Of a stretch of DNA of 49,767 bases, positions 49,690-49,767 are shown one piece after another. Made by a program: the position numbers and the translations under genes. The number at the start of each line of letters is the position of its first letter. Positions within the stretch are counted from its first letter, which is position 1. Under the pieces are notes generated by a model. It did no database searches. It was not told the origin of the DNA and saw only the letters and a list, made by a program, of their open reading frames with translations. Origin of the DNA: Clostridia bacterium (lineage in GTDB: Bacteria > Bacillota > Clostridia > Christensenellales > Borkfalkiaceae); the NCBI GenBank assembly GCA_017462985.1, contig JAFTQB010000006.1:1-49767 (forward strand), given 5' to 3'.

Positions 49690-49767
49690 TTAAAATTTCT
49701 TCAAATAATCGATGATAAAGCCGTGGATATCCCCGTCCATCACCGCTTGGATATCCCCTTTTTCGTA
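49690..49767 (-). CDS. prfB: peptide chain release factor 2, C-terminal end (partial)
   Basis: The last 25 codons and TAA stop of a gene that enters from the right edge. The peptide 'YEKGDIQAVMDGDIHGFI' followed by IDYLKKF matches the conserved end of RF2 (compare 'QAVMDGDIDPFIDAYL' in Bacillus). RF2 ends translation at UGA and UAA. Only this end is in the window, so the programmed frameshift site cannot be checked. Confidence 0.85.
   Translation of the reverse strand, partial: YEKGDIQAVMDGDIHGFIIDYLKKF

Overview
The window reads as a chromosome segment of a low-to-moderate GC, Gram-positive anaerobe of the class Clostridia, probably an uncultured gut lineage. This rests on the conserved DUF512 - der - plsY gene order, an lgt/lspA lipoprotein pathway, B12 and THF riboswitches driving ECF-type vitamin S components, strong sigma-A promoters (TTGACA-17-TATAAT), AGGAGG ribosome binding sites, and a giant BspA-like leucine-rich-repeat lipoprotein with InlB-type repeats. 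Species-level placement is not possible from this window. There is no rRNA, tRNA, CRISPR array, transposase or phage structural gene. One tmRNA gene (ssrA) is present.

Layout. 0-8 kb: a five-gene minus-strand operon (InlB-repeat membrane protein, MoxR AAA+ ATPase, DUF58 protein, BatA-type VWA protein, large double-VWA membrane protein). 8.2-17.3 kb: one giant lipoprotein gene split by an in-frame TAG close to its 3' end. 17.4-20.3 kb: ZIP metal transporter, a divergent pair of small XRE regulators with three identical-type operators, and an AT-richer islet (unknown protein, S23-type four-helix protein) next to ssrA. 20.7-24.1 kb: plsY, der and a DUF512 radical-SAM protein. 24.2-28.6 kb: lgt - pncB - lspA - rluD-like - small membrane protein operon. 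28.7-30.6 kb: THF-riboswitch-controlled folT, then DUF421/DUF4363. 30.7-36.1 kb: rtcB, a coiled-coil protein, a WYL regulator, a UDP-sugar pyrophosphorylase and small unknown genes. 36.2-37.6 kb: a cobalamin riboswitch controlling a transcobalamin-like DUF4430 lipoprotein and an ECF S component. 37.6-41.4 kb: a fusion of phosphohexomutase and transketolase. 41.4-44.7 kb: REP-like palindromes, a possible small RNA, a PucR/CdaR regulator and an unknown polytopic membrane protein with an acidic repeat tail. 44.7-49.8 kb: pyridoxal kinase, a sigma-B/F-type sigma factor with STAS and two anti-sigma-ATPase-like partners, a putative heavy-metal permease, tsaD and the end of prfB.

How the parts work together. 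Two vitamin uptake systems (folate, cobalamin) have only S components here and must share an ECF energising module encoded elsewhere. lgt and lspA would process lipoproteins such as the giant BspA-like protein and the DUF4430 protein. The most unusual items are the phosphohexomutase-transketolase fusion, whose linker still carries a good ribosome binding site; the recent-looking nonsense codon in the giant surface protein; the sigma module whose two ATPase-like partners each lack canonical ATP-binding residues; several promoters that appear to start transcription at or next to the start codon; and the compact three-operator XRE switch.
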